64,000 nt of DNA. Origin: Herbidospora cretacea (GTDB lineage: Bacteria > Actinomycetota > Actinomycetes > Streptosporangiales > Streptosporangiaceae). A program made the position numbers and the translations under genes. Numbering within the stretch: position 1 is the stretch's first letter; every line of letters starts with the position of its first letter. Below, piece after piece: positions 31,198 to 39,940 of this stretch. Under the pieces are notes generated by a model. That model was not told the origin of the DNA. It saw only the letters and a list, made by a program, of their open reading frames with translations, and did no database searches. The stretch is from assembly GCF_001570605.1 (NCBI RefSeq), contig NZ_BBXG01000001.1, positions 372,001 through 436,000 of the forward strand. Reading direction: 5' to 3'.

Positions 31198-32097
31198 TCA
31201 GAATCCGCTGGACAACGGCCTGGTCACTTGGCCGTTGTTCACGAACTGGCCGTTTCCCAGGTACGGGGCGACCCGTTCCCAGACGGCCTCCACCGGCACG
31301 TCAGCGGTGGACTGCACCACGGAGAAGAAGAAATCCGTATCGGAGCGGAAGCTCTGTGACGGGTCCCACGGGTCGAAACCGCCCGGCCGCCACACCGAGT
31401 TCTCGTACAAGGACTGGGATGTCACGTAGTGGTACTGCTCCAGGCAGCCCATGGTCTGGAGGAAAATCCCGTACAGCGCATGCTCGGTCCACGGCAGGAG
31501 GTCGATGAGAGCGTCGACGGCGAGCCGGTGGGTGGGGACGCTCTTCCAGGCTCCCGGACGTGCGATCCGGCAGATGTACCGGAACATCCGGTTGACGGCG
31601 TCCACGTTGAACAACCCCGGTGTGAAACCGAGATATCCACCGTTCCACGTCGTCCGCAGGACGGCGGACGACCATTCGTACCATTCGGGGTGGATCCCGG
31701 TATCTGTGGCGCACAACCAGGCGCGGCCGTCGGTGACGAAATCAGCGACCTTCGCTTTCTTGACCAGGAGAACATCCGCGTCCAGAGCGAGATAGAAGTC
31801 ACTGTTCACGAATGAGGAAATCGCGAGCTTGACGACCTGTTGTTTGAACCAGTCGCGTTCGCACAAGCGGCTCAGGCCGGGCACCACCTCGTCTTCGCAC
31901 ACCACGTGATAAGGCCCACGGGGGCATCTTTTGGTCGCCTGATTGACCAGAGACGGCGGCACCACGACCCAGCAGGTCCCGATGAGTTCACTCCCGAATG
32001 TGGCCAGGCTCGGATGGAGCAACCTCTCGAATCGCTCCCAGTCGTGGGTGGCCACAGGGAGGACAGCGTCGATCCTGCTGCCGTCGTCGGTCGTCAT
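31198..32097 (-). CDS. DUF6492 family, GT-A-like glycosyltransferase-fold protein
   Basis: 299 residues. The sequence begins with a Rossmann-like strand (RIDAVLPVATHDWERFERLL), has a DxD-type metal/nucleotide-sugar motif in FYLALDADVLLV near residue 105, and a WNGGYLGFTPGLFNVD block. This is the pattern of DUF6492, a GT-A-like family of unknown acceptor. The start is the ATG with GAGGAG just upstream; longer in-frame extension to 32,232 looks less like coding sequence. Codon usage and base composition are visibly less GC-extreme than the NRPS. It is divergent from the ATPase operon, suggesting one functional island. Confidence 0.75.
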   Translation of the reverse strand: MTTDDGSRIDAVLPVATHDWERFERLLHPSLATFGSELIGTCWVVVPPSLVNQATKRCPRGPYHVVCEDEVVPGLSRLCERDWFKQQVVKLAISSFVNSDFYLALDADVLLVKKAKVADFVTDGRAWLCATDTGIHPEWYEWSSAVLRTTWNGGYLGFTPGLFNVDAVNRMFRYICRIARPGAWKSVPTHRLAVDALIDLLPWTEHALYGIFLQTMGCLEQYHYVTSQSLYENSVWRPGGFDPWDPSQSFRSDTDFFFSVVQSTADVPVEAVWERVAPYLGNGQFVNNGQVTRPLSSGF

Positions 32098-32303
32098 GGT
32101 GCTCCTCGCCATCGGCGGTATCCGTGGTGATCGCGTGATGATCCGATCGGTGGCGGTCCCGTCAGGGGCGAATTCGGGCGAACTGCCAATGGACCGACGG
32201 TCAGCCGATGTTTCCGTAGTCGAGCCTGCCACACAATGGTGGACAATCTTCGCGATACACGGAAGCCCTGTTCACAGCCCTCAACGCCTTTGAGAATCTT
32301 CCT

Positions 32304-32332
32304 TGACACGGCCTCGAGCCGTGTGATGGATT
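32304..32332 (+). promoter_or_regulatory. Possible promoter with hairpin spacer for the ATPase operon
   Basis: A TTGACA hexamer at 32,304 is followed after 17 bases by the poor -10 match TGGATT. The spacer contains a 7-bp inverted repeat (ACACGGC/GCCGTGT, 32,306-32,324) that could be an operator. Eye-based and weak. Confidence 0.3.
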
Positions 32333-32388
32333 TGCCTGGATTACGCCTATTCTCGACGCGGGCTACTGACACACGGAGGTGGCGGCAG

Positions 32389-34809
32389 TTGTCGGGACCG
32401 GCTATAAGCGCCCAGATGGTTGATCGTGAACATGAGCGCGCCACCCTTCTCGATCAGCTTGAGCAGACGGTGCGGCATCGCGTCGCCAACGTCGTCGTCC
32501 TGCGCGGTGAGGCGGGTGTCGGCAAGACCCGGCTCCTCCATGATTTCACCGAAATCGCCGCCGGTCTTTATCCCGAAGAAGAGCTTCTGGTCGGTTATGG
32601 GCAGGCGATGCTGAACTCGCTCGCCTCCGATTCCTTTCAGGCGGTTCGCGAGTGCCTGCGGTCGCTCGCGCTGCGCGCCGACCGTTCCGGATCCCGGGAT
32701 CTGCTTTACCGCATCGCCGACTCCTTCCGCCAGCACGCGCCCGACTGGATCGAATCCGTCCCGGTGGTGGGGGGCATCCTCGCGGCCGGGATAAGGACCG
32801 GCCAGGCCGTTGTGGAGTCCGGGAAGTCGTCCCTCAACATGAACAGCCAGCTCGATCAGTTGATCCGTTTCGTGGAGGGACTGACGGAACGAGGACCTCT
32901 GCTCCTCGTCCTCGACGACCTGCACTGGGCGGACACCGCCACGATCGATCTGCTGATCACGATGGCCCTGCGCGTCGAAGGCCCGCTCATGCTGGTCCTC
33001 GCGTATCGGTCCGACCACCTCGGGGCCGGCGAGAACGCGGAGACCCACCCCTTGCGGCGCGCGGTGTTCCGGCTGCGCCGCTACCGGCCCAGCTGTGCCG
33101 AGATCGACCTGAAGAGGCTTTCGGGACAGGACACCGAACTGCTCATCCGCCAGGCTTCGCATCAAGGAACGGGACCGTCCTTATCCGCGCGTTCAGTGCG
33201 GCAAATCGTGCGCCTGAGCGCCGGCAATCCGCTGTTCGCCGAATCCCTGGTGCAACTCGGTGACCATGCGGTGGCGGCACACGCGCGCACTCCGGCGCAG
33301 ATCACCGCGGTCCTGGACGAACGCCTCTCTTTTCTCACCTCCGCCGACCAGCGTTTGCTGGAAACCGCGGCGCTGATCGGGTACAGCTTCGAAGTCGAAT
33401 ATCTGGCCCGGCTCGCCCGTCTCGACATCGACGACGTCTATGAGCGCCTGGACGCGCTCATGCAGAACCACGGCCTGGTCCGGCCCGCCGACCCGCGCGG
33501 TCAGCATGACCGCTACACGATTCACCATCCTCTTCTGGCCGAAGTCCTGCGCGAACGCGGAGCGTTGAACGGCCCGCGCTGGCGGCGTCAGCATCAGAAA
33601 CTGATGGAGATTCTGGAGGACGAGTCTCCTTGGGATGACGAATTGCAGGTCCGCGCGGTCGCCGTGGCCCTGGCCGCCGGCCGCCAGGAGAAAACCTACG
33701 ACTTCGCCGTCACCGCCTGCCGTCGTCAGTTCGTGCTCGGCGCCGTTTCCAAGGCAACGGAACTCGCCCGGATCGCGGTCGACGCGGACGGAACCCTGGA
33801 GGCGTACGGATTGCTGGCCGAATATTTGGCCGCTGAAGGGGATCACGTCGGTGCGGCCTCCGCCTGCGCCGCCGGATTGCAATGGGCTCGCTCGAATTCG
33901 GTGGAGCGTGAACGGGAGGACGCGGTCCGGTTGTGGTGGGCGCGGAATCTGCGCATGACCAACAGCTGGGAGGAATGCGAACGACTCCTGGAACAGCTGG
34001 AAGCGACGCAGGCCGGACCGTCCGAGGTTCTGGCCGAAACGCTGATGTTGCGTGCCGAAATCGCACTATGTGGTCCCGTGCAGGACACCGGGCGCTGCAT
34101 CGAGCTCTGCGATATGGTCGCGGCCATGAGCGGCAACCCCGAGCTGCAGTCCCGGGCGCATGGTCATCGGGGGCTGGCTCACCTGGCGGCCTCTGATCAT
34201 GCCTCCTCCGAGGTCTGGCTGATCAGGGCGATAGAAGTGGCACGGGACCGAAATCATCCTTATGCCGAATACGAAGCCGTGCACTGGCTGAGCAAGAAAG
34301 CGATGGCCTGCCTGGAACTCGACCGTGCCCAGCAGCTTCTCGAGGAACTCGCCCACAATTCCAGCATTTCCGGTGTGGCGAGCGAGAGCCCCTGGCACCT
34401 CCGCGACTCCAGCAGGGTGCTCGCCCTGCAGGGCAGGGTGGCCGACGGCGCCCGGGTGCTGGCGCGCTACTTCGACGCCTCCGCCGACCACTCCCTCACC
34501 CAGACCGTCATCACGCTCGCCTGCCAACTCCGCGAGCTCGAGGACCTGCACGGCTGGCAGGTCGGCCAATCGATGCTCGCCGAACTGATGGCGGCCTGCG
34601 ATCGGGACATGGTGGACCCACGGCGGAAGGAGATGCTGGCCGGCTGTCTTCAGGTGCTCTCCACTCACCGGCCGGGCTGGGACCCGGTGCACTTCTCGGT
34701 CGAGAACCTGAATGTGACTATGGCCGAGGCCGTCGCCGCGGACGCGATATTCCGGTTCGACGTCCCCGACCTCGCGAGCCTCCGTTCCGTACTCTCGGGC
34801 AAGTCGTGA
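32389..34809 (+). CDS. AAA-ATPase (AAA_16) with C-terminal TPR-like region
   Basis: About 806 residues. Walker A GEAGVGKTRLL near residue 45 and Walker B LLLVLDDLHWAD near residue 180 identify an AAA_16/STAND-like ATPase of the kind found in LuxR/MalT and SARP regulators. After residue 430 the protein is alpha-helical and repetitive (AYGLLAEYLAAEGDHVGAA, GHRGLAHLAASDHASSEVWL), consistent with tetratricopeptide repeats. No helix-turn-helix is visible at the C terminus, so DNA binding is not shown. The TTG at 32,389 is preferred as start because GGAGGT lies eight bases before it; ATG at 32,416 is the alternative. The stop overlaps the next gene (GTGA). Confidence 0.75.
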   Translation: MSGPAISAQMVDREHERATLLDQLEQTVRHRVANVVVLRGEAGVGKTRLLHDFTEIAAGLYPEEELLVGYGQAMLNSLASDSFQAVRECLRSLALRADRSGSRDLLYRIADSFRQHAPDWIESVPVVGGILAAGIRTGQAVVESGKSSLNMNSQLDQLIRFVEGLTERGPLLLVLDDLHWADTATIDLLITMALRVEGPLMLVLAYRSDHLGAGENAETHPLRRAVFRLRRYRPSCAEIDLKRLSGQDTELLIRQASHQGTGPSLSARSVRQIVRLSAGNPLFAESLVQLGDHAVAAHARTPAQITAVLDERLSFLTSADQRLLETAALIGYSFEVEYLARLARLDIDDVYERLDALMQNHGLVRPADPRGQHDRYTIHHPLLAEVLRERGALNGPRWRRQHQKLMEILEDESPWDDELQVRAVAVALAAGRQEKTYDFAVTACRRQFVLGAVSKATELARIAVDADGTLEAYGLLAEYLAAEGDHVGAASACAAGLQWARSNSVEREREDAVRLWWARNLRMTNSWEECERLLEQLEATQAGPSEVLAETLMLRAEIALCGPVQDTGRCIELCDMVAAMSGNPELQSRAHGHRGLAHLAASDHASSEVWLIRAIEVARDRNHPYAEYEAVHWLSKKAMACLELDRAQQLLEELAHNSSISGVASESPWHLRDSSRVLALQGRVADGARVLARYFDASADHSLTQTVITLACQLRELEDLHGWQVGQSMLAELMAACDRDMVDPRRKEMLAGCLQVLSTHRPGWDPVHFSVENLNVTMAEAVAADAIFRFDVPDLASLRSVLSGKS

Positions 34810-35933
34810 AGGACCTCTCCCAAGACGAGTTCTCCCTGGCGCCGGGCATCGTCATGCTCAACCACGCGTCGTACGGCCTTGCCTCCCGCCGGGTCATCTC
34901 CGCGGCCCAGGCGATGCAGTACGAGATCGACTCCGACCCGACCGCGCGGTTGGGCGCGGCACTCCTCGGACCGCTCCGGCGGCATTCCGAACTGCTCGCC
35001 GAGACGATCGGTCTGCGCCCTGCGGGCATGACCCTCTGCACGAACGCCACGTCCGGGGCCGCGGCCATCATCTCCTCGGCCGCCTTGAACGAGTCGTCGA
35101 CGGTGGTCGCGCTGGAGACCGAATACTCGTCGATCCTGCGCGCATGGGAGGTCGCGGCCGAACGGTCCGGGGCGACGATGATCCGGATCCCGGTCCGGTT
35201 GCCGTTCGACGGGCCGGAGCAGCTGATCGAACAGATGGAGGCCGCTGTCCCGGGTGACATCGCCTACCTGCAGACGAGCCTGGTGAGTTCCTCCTCGGCG
35301 GTGCGCTTTCCCGTGAGCGAACTCGCCGCCTGGGCACACGATCGCGGCGGGCGGTTCGTCCTCGATGCCGCCCACGGACCCGGTCATGTGCCGTTCGACC
35401 CTGGCGGCTGGGACGCCGACGCCATCTTCGGCACCGTCCACAAATGGTTCCCGACGCTCCGCCCCGTCGGTTTCCTCTGGCTGAAGGACGACCTGATCGA
35501 AACCGTCCGACCGGCCGAGGTCTCACTCACCTGGGACGCCGCCGATCTCGTCGAACGTTTCTCCTGGCCGGGAACCTTCGACCCTGTCTCCCGGCTCTCC
35601 CTGCCGGTCGCGGTCGAGCAGTGGCGCCAATGGGCCGGCCGAGGCGCCTGGGAGGAGTGTGCAGGCCTCGGCGACGCGGCCGTGGAAGCGCTCACCTCCA
35701 TCGGCGCCCGGCCCACTGCGACACCCTCCTACCAGCCCCCTCGGCTCCGCGCTTTCGTCCTCGACCGGCTGACCGTCTCCGATGTGAAAGAGCTGATGAC
35801 TCGGGCGGGGATCCGCCCCTGGGTCGGACCTGGCGCCGACGGTGAATGCATCCTGCGCATCGCCACCCACGTCTACAACGACCTCACCGACATCGAAGCC
35901 GTGGTCTCGCAGCTCAAAGGAGCGCTCAGATGA
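34806..35933 (+). CDS. Class V PLP-dependent enzyme (aminotransferase / isopenicillin N epimerase-like)
   Basis: 375 residues of the fold-type I, class V family (NifS/isopenicillin N epimerase). Seen: MLNHASYGLASRRV near residue 16, TNATSGAAAII near residue 79 (phosphate contact), VLDAAHGPGHVPFD near residue 190 (aspartate to PLP nitrogen), and the Schiff-base lysine in GTVHKWFPTLRPVGFLW near residue 217. The substrate is not predictable: epimerase, lyase, desulfurase and aminotransferase members exist. Translational overlap on both sides (GTGA with the ATPase, ATGA with the kinase) shows it is the middle gene of a three-gene operon. Confidence 0.85.
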   Translation: MKDLSQDEFSLAPGIVMLNHASYGLASRRVISAAQAMQYEIDSDPTARLGAALLGPLRRHSELLAETIGLRPAGMTLCTNATSGAAAIISSAALNESSTVVALETEYSSILRAWEVAAERSGATMIRIPVRLPFDGPEQLIEQMEAAVPGDIAYLQTSLVSSSSAVRFPVSELAAWAHDRGGRFVLDAAHGPGHVPFDPGGWDADAIFGTVHKWFPTLRPVGFLWLKDDLIETVRPAEVSLTWDAADLVERFSWPGTFDPVSRLSLPVAVEQWRQWAGRGAWEECAGLGDAAVEALTSIGARPTATPSYQPPRLRAFVLDRLTVSDVKELMTRAGIRPWVGPGADGECILRIATHVYNDLTDIEAVVSQLKGALR

Positions 35934-36871
35934 TGAACGACTTCGAGATCCCCGCGCGGCTGATCAAGGGGATCGTCTTCCTCTACGGCGAGGACAACGC
36001 CCACAGCCTGCTCACGGCGCTGCCCCGTCGCATCAGGCTGTACGCCCGGCGCTGGGACCTGCACCTCCAGGGGATGGCCGAAGGCGGCGCCATGTCCTGC
36101 TGTGTCTTCTGCACGACGCCCGAGGGCACACCCGCCGTCCTGAAGATCCCCTTGGACAAGGCGGCCGGGCGTTCCGAGATCCGCCAGCTGGAACGACTGC
36201 ATTCCACCTCGGCGGCTCCTCAGGTCCTCCGGAGCGCGACCAGCTCCGGCGTCTTCCTGATGAGCCGGATCCTCCCCGGCACGACCGCCTGGGCGGCCAG
36301 CGGTTCCGAAGACAGCCAGAAATACGGTGACCTGCTGCGTCGCCTCAAATGCTCCGCTCCCTCGCTCGGCCCCCGGCTCAGGGACATGTCCCAGGTCGCG
36401 AGGATGCGGCTCGACTGGGCCCGGCAACATTTCGCCGACGGCAACTACAGCGGTGACCTGGCCTCCATCGAGAAGGCCGAAAAGGTCCTCGACGTACTCC
36501 TCCGCACCACGACCACCCGTGACATCCTCCACGCCGACCTGCAGCCCAAGAACGTTCTCCAGGGCCCTCACGGCTGGTATGCGATCGACCCCCTCGGCGC
36601 CATCGGCGACTTCAACGCTGAAGCCGCGCTCTGGGTCGCCGTCCAGGACGGCCCTGCCACGATCGAAGATCGCCTCGTCGAACTGCGCGACCACGAACTC
36701 CTCGACCCCGACCGCCTCCGCGCTTGGACCTATGTGTTCGCGGTCGCCGAATTCCGCCCCTCCATGCCTCCGTTCGCGTACCGCATCGAGGATTTCCTCC
36801 GCCGGGCGAATCCCGACGACGTGATCGGCCACGTCATCAATCCAGCTCCCACTGCCACCTGCCCGGCATAG
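35930..36871 (+). CDS. APH/choline-kinase-fold small-molecule kinase
   Basis: 313 residues. The protein-kinase-like Brenner motif HADLQPKNVLQ near residue 201 and the metal-binding DPLGAIGDFN near residue 218 are typical of the aminoglycoside/hydroxyurea phosphotransferase (APH_6_hur, streptomycin 6-kinase-like) group. The ATP lysine is likely in AVLKIPLDKAAG near residue 70. It phosphorylates a small hydroxyl compound, possibly as self-resistance or tailoring; the substrate is unknown. Ends the ATPase-PLP-kinase operon and is convergent with the Rrf2 regulator. The C terminus is unremarkable and the frame is complete. Confidence 0.8.
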   Translation: MMNDFEIPARLIKGIVFLYGEDNAHSLLTALPRRIRLYARRWDLHLQGMAEGGAMSCCVFCTTPEGTPAVLKIPLDKAAGRSEIRQLERLHSTSAAPQVLRSATSSGVFLMSRILPGTTAWAASGSEDSQKYGDLLRRLKCSAPSLGPRLRDMSQVARMRLDWARQHFADGNYSGDLASIEKAEKVLDVLLRTTTTRDILHADLQPKNVLQGPHGWYAIDPLGAIGDFNAEAALWVAVQDGPATIEDRLVELRDHELLDPDRLRAWTYVFAVAEFRPSMPPFAYRIEDFLRRANPDDVIGHVINPAPTATCPA

Positions 36872-36965
36872 CGACTCTGCCGCCCCGTGATCGCTGACAT
36901 GGACTGACCGGATCGCGCAGGCCGTCTCACCGGCGCGGCGACCGCCCGGAGTCGGGCGTGAGAAG

Positions 36966-37385
36966 TCATTCGACGGGGCGGGGCGCCGGCAGACGCCACT
37001 TCGTCTCCGGGCGGGAGGCCTTCACCACGGCGGCCAGAGTGATCTCCTGGAGGAGGGCTTTCTCGTGGTCGTGCACCTTTTCCAAGATCTCGGTCAAGGG
37101 CCCGGAGACGCCGGGAAAGACGGCGGGCGGCTCGACGCCCTCCGTCACGTAGATGACGTCGGCCATGGAGATCAGTTCCGGGGCGCGGGCGAGCCAGTAG
37201 CCGCCTTCCGGGCCGCGGGCGCTCTGGATGAGCCCGGCGCGGCGCAGGTGCAGGAGGATGTTGTCGCAGAAGCGCCGGGGGATGTCCTGTTCGGTGGCGA
37301 TCCTCGCGGCGGGCAGCGGGCCGTCGCCGGCGGCCAGCGCGACCATGGCGCGCAGCGCGTACTGGGTGCGGGCGGAGATGCGCAT
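36966..37385 (-). CDS. Rrf2 family transcriptional regulator
   Basis: 139 residues. N-terminal winged helix begins MRISARTQYALRAMVALA and continues IPRRFCDNILLHLRRAGLIQSARGPEGGYWLARA, the Rrf2 signature. Iron-sulfur Rrf2 members (IscR, NsrR) have three cysteines in the 90-110 region; here the only cysteine is in the DNA-binding helix, so it more likely senses a small molecule, as CymR does in sulfur metabolism. It is downstream of and on the same strand as the TauE gene, which is preceded by a 12-bp inverted repeat that could be its target. The hairpin at 37,460 separates the two genes. Confidence 0.9.
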   Translation of the reverse strand: MRISARTQYALRAMVALAAGDGPLPAARIATEQDIPRRFCDNILLHLRRAGLIQSARGPEGGYWLARAPELISMADVIYVTEGVEPPAVFPGVSGPLTEILEKVHDHEKALLQEITLAAVVKASRPETKWRLPAPRPVE

Positions 37386-37459
37386 CAGATGGCCTCCGGC
37401 GGGCCTGACCTCGAGCGCGACACCATTCTTACCGCCTTTCGAGCACGTGGGCCAATGGG

Positions 37460-37491
37460 CTCAGCCCGGCTCCGACGGAGACCGGGCTGAG
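37460..37491 (-). terminator. Terminator after the TauE gene
   Basis: 10-bp perfect stem CTCAGCCCGG/CCGGGCTGAG with a 12-base loop, 18 bases downstream of the TauE stop, reading leftward. Confidence 0.75.
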
Positions 37492-37509
37492 TCGTGAACG
37501 GGGTGGTGG

Positions 37510-38454
37510 TCAGGCGGGCGCGCGTTCGCCCTCCTCGGCGGCGCGGCGGCGGGCCTCCTCCTCGACGGCCCGGCCGGACTCGTACTCCTTGTCCTTGCGG
37601 TACTCCTTGACCGAGTAGGCGATGGCGGCGGCCCACAGCACCGCGATGGTGAGGTACGCGGCGGCCTGCACTCCGCCGGAGGCGTCGATCCAGTCGCTGC
37701 GCAGCAGGGTGCGGACGTTGGTGAGGATGATGACGCCGCCGACGGCGGAGCCGAGGATGCGCGGCGGGATGTGCCGCACCAGCCAGGCGGCGATCGGCGC
37801 GGCGATGACGCCGCCCAGGAGCAGCACGCCGACCCAGGCGAAGTCGATGTTCTCCGAGCCGATGCCGACGAGGAAGCCGAGGCTGGCGGCGATGGCGACG
37901 AGGAACTCGCTGGTGTCGATGGAGCCGATGACCTTGCGCGGGGGGATGCGGCCGCTGGCGAGGATGGCCGGGGTGCCGACCGGGCCCCAGCCGCCGCCGC
38001 CCGTGGCGTCCACGAATCCGGCGACGACGCCGAGCGGGGCGAGGAAGCGCTTGCGCAGCGGCTTGCCCAGGTTGCCGCGCGGGAGACCCCACGCGGTGAA
38101 GCGGATGAAGATGTAGACGCCCAGCGACAGCAGGATGATCGACATGATCGGCGCCGCGACCTCGGTCGAGAGGCTGGAGAGGAACGTCGCGCCGGCGAAG
38201 GCGCCGGCGGCCCCCGGGATGCCGATCTTCGCGACGACCTTCCAGTCGACGTTGTCGAAGCGCCAGTGGGAGATGCCGGAGGCGAGGGTGGTGCCGATCT
38301 CCGCCAGGTGCACGGTGGCGGACGCGGCGGCGGCGTTGGTGCCGATCGCGAGCAGCAGGGTGGTCGAGGTGACGCCATAGGCCATGCCCAGTGCGCCGTC
38401 GACGAGCTGGGCGGCGAACCCGACCAGTGCCAGCAGGATGAGTGACCGCACCAC
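37510..38454 (-). CDS. TauE/SafE family sulfite or sulfonate exporter
   Basis: 314 residues with about eight hydrophobic segments of the TauE/SafE (DUF81) family: the start ALVGFAAQLVDGALGMAYGVTS, the central ATGGGGWGPVGTPAILASGR and GSIDTSEFLVAIAAS repeat blocks. Family members export sulfite, sulfoacetate or related anions or act in sulfur-compound transport. Tandem GTG codons mark the start; the second (38,451) has better spacing to AAGGAG. A charged tail of about 35 residues follows the last helix. The upstream 12-bp inverted repeat and the adjacent Rrf2 gene suggest sulfur-responsive control. Confidence 0.88.
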   Translation of the reverse strand: MVRSLILLALVGFAAQLVDGALGMAYGVTSTTLLLAIGTNAAAASATVHLAEIGTTLASGISHWRFDNVDWKVVAKIGIPGAAGAFAGATFLSSLSTEVAAPIMSIILLSLGVYIFIRFTAWGLPRGNLGKPLRKRFLAPLGVVAGFVDATGGGGWGPVGTPAILASGRIPPRKVIGSIDTSEFLVAIAASLGFLVGIGSENIDFAWVGVLLLGGVIAAPIAAWLVRHIPPRILGSAVGGVIILTNVRTLLRSDWIDASGGVQAAAYLTIAVLWAAAIAYSVKEYRKDKEYESGRAVEEEARRRAAEEGERAPA

Positions 38455-38466
38455 ATCTCCTTTTCA

Positions 38467-38497
38467 GATTATTCCTACTTTGTATGTAGGAATAATC
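38467..38497. promoter_or_regulatory. Perfect 12-bp inverted repeat operator upstream of TauE
   Basis: GATTATTCCTAC and GTAGGAATAATC are exact inverted repeats separated by 7 bases. It is strikingly AT-rich for this genome and lies 13 bases upstream of the TauE start and about 50 bases upstream of the divergent MarR gene. It has the form of an Rrf2-family operator; assignment to the neighbouring Rrf2 gene is inference. Confidence 0.8.
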
Positions 38498-38530
38498 GTC
38501 GCAGTCAAGCCCCTCTGCGGCTTCGGGAAA

Positions 38531-38551
38531 ATGGTTGTATGGTCGAACCAT
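38531..38551 (+). promoter_or_regulatory. Dyad over the MarR start (possible auto-operator)
   Basis: ATGGTT and AACCAT are inverted repeats with a 9-base spacer that overlap the MarR start codon. MarR proteins usually bind such dyads in their own promoters. Short arms, so moderate to low certainty. Confidence 0.4.
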
Positions 38552-38978
38552 GTCGGAGGAGCGGGACCTTCAGGAGGCGGTGGCGCGCTTCGTGCGGGCG
38601 TTCGGCCTTCACCAGCCCGACCGGACCCCCTGCGGGCAGCCCGTCCCGGTGTCCGAGGCCCACGCGCTGGGCGAGCTGGCCAGGGACGGCGCGCTGCGGC
38701 AGAGCGAGCTGACCCAGCGGCTCCGGCTGGAGAAGAGCAGCACCAGCCGTCTCGTCACCCAGCTCATCAACCGGGGCTGGGCCGAGCGGACCCCGGCGCC
38801 CGACGACGGGCGCGGCGTCCTGGTCCGGCTCACGCCGCAGGGGGCCGAGGCGGCCGAACGGCTCGCCGAGGCCAGGGGACGGCGCTTCGCCGCCGTCATG
38901 AACCGCGTCCCGGAGGGTGAACGCGCCGACGTGCTGCGCGCCCTGACGATTCTCACGGAGGCCATGGATGAGACGTAG
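38550..38978 (+). CDS. MarR family transcriptional regulator
   Basis: 142 residues with a winged helix-turn-helix typical of MarR: LRQSELTQRLRLEKSSTSRLVTQLINRGWAER, the wing APDDGRGVLVRLTPQGAEAAERL, and dimerisation helices at both ends. First gene of a compact three-gene rightward operon: its stop overlaps the membrane-anchored protein by 11 bases. A dyad covers the start codon. Ligand unknown; MarR proteins commonly sense phenolics, oxidants or antibiotics. Confidence 0.9.
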   Translation: MSEERDLQEAVARFVRAFGLHQPDRTPCGQPVPVSEAHALGELARDGALRQSELTQRLRLEKSSTSRLVTQLINRGWAERTPAPDDGRGVLVRLTPQGAEAAERLAEARGRRFAAVMNRVPEGERADVLRALTILTEAMDET

Positions 38979-39471
38979 ACGGACGCTCTTGCTCGCCGCC
39001 CTCGCCGGTGTGCTCGCCGTCGCCGCCGGGGTGTACGCCGGCATGGACCGGCGGGCCGGCGTCGCTTCCAGGGGCCGCGAGGTGATGCCGTTCGACCTGG
39101 AGGTCACCACGCACCGCTTCGCGCCGTCCGCCTCGGGCGGGGTGCAGACGGTGACCTCCGACGACCCCGCCGACGTGCGGCAGGTCACGCTGATCCGCGC
39201 CCACCTCGCCGAGGAGGCCGCCCGCCTCGCCCGGGGCGACTACGGCGACCCCGCCTTCATCCACGGCGGCGAGATGCCCGGCCTGCGGCAGCTCCAGCAG
39301 GGGCACGGCGCCGTCGACGTCCGCTACGCCGAGGTGCCCAGCGGCGCCCGGATCACCTACCGCACCACCGACCCGGCACTGATCACGGCCCTGCACGCCT
39401 GGTTCGACGCCCAGGTGACCGACCACGGCCGCCACGCCGAACACGGACAACCGTCGGAAGGAACCCGGTGA
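38968..39471 (+). CDS. Membrane-anchored protein of unknown function
   Basis: 167 residues. The first 25 residues (MRRRR then LLLAALAGVLAVAAGVYAG) form a signal anchor. The rest is a soluble extracytoplasmic domain with several acidic and histidine residues (FIHGGEMPGLRQLQQGHG, VRYAEVPSGARITYRTTDP, WFDAQVTDHGRHAEHG). Similar proteins are, from memory, seen beside MarR genes in other actinobacteria and are sometimes misnamed aspartate carbamoyltransferase; I see no carbamoyltransferase motif here. The stop overlaps the GNAT start by four bases (GTGA), so it is translated with it. Confidence 0.6.
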   Translation: MRRRRTLLLAALAGVLAVAAGVYAGMDRRAGVASRGREVMPFDLEVTTHRFAPSASGGVQTVTSDDPADVRQVTLIRAHLAEEAARLARGDYGDPAFIHGGEMPGLRQLQQGHGAVDVRYAEVPSGARITYRTTDPALITALHAWFDAQVTDHGRHAEHGQPSEGTR

Positions 39472-39905
39472 CCGTCACGATCCGGCGCGCCGGACCCGGG
39501 GACGCGGCCACCGTCCACGGCCTGATGCGCGCGCTGGCCGAGCAGCAGGGCCACCCCGACGCCGTCACCGCGACCGCCGCCGACCTCGCCGCGGCGCTCC
39601 GCCGCCCCGACGTCACCTACCTGCTCGCCGAGCGGGACGGCCGGCCGGTCGGCTACGTCTCCTGGCTGGAGCGGATCAGCTTCTGGTCCGGCGACGACTA
39701 CCTGGCGCTCGACGACCTGTTCGTCGTGGACGCGGCCCGCGGCCAGGGCGTCGGGGAGCGGCTGATGCGCGCCGCCGCGGAGATCGCGAAGGGCCGGGTG
39801 ATCCGCTGGGAGGTCGGCGAGGCCAACGCGGGCGCGCGGCGGTTCTACGAGCGCATGGGCGCCCAGCTCACCTCGAAACAGATCTGCCGCTGGCAGCCGT
39901 CATGA
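39468..39905 (+). CDS. GNAT family N-acetyltransferase
   Basis: 145 residues, GNAT fold. The acetyl-CoA-binding motif A is LDDLFVVDAARGQGVGERLMRAAAEIA near residues 82-108 (R-x2-G-x-G/A), followed by WEVGEANAGARRFYERMGA typical of motif B. It acetylates an amine on an unknown substrate. The GTG start overlaps the previous stop; this is the third gene of the MarR operon, which may be a small stress or antibiotic-tolerance unit. Confidence 0.88.
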   Translation: MTVTIRRAGPGDAATVHGLMRALAEQQGHPDAVTATAADLAAALRRPDVTYLLAERDGRPVGYVSWLERISFWSGDDYLALDDLFVVDAARGQGVGERLMRAAAEIAKGRVIRWEVGEANAGARRFYERMGAQLTSKQICRWQPS

Positions 39906-39940
39906 CCCCAGCTCCCGGTGAGGACGCGGCCGTGGGAGGT

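Noticed and set aside
39468-39905. Aminoglycoside acetyltransferase.
   Set aside because: Only the generic GNAT fold is visible; nothing supports an aminoglycoside substrate.
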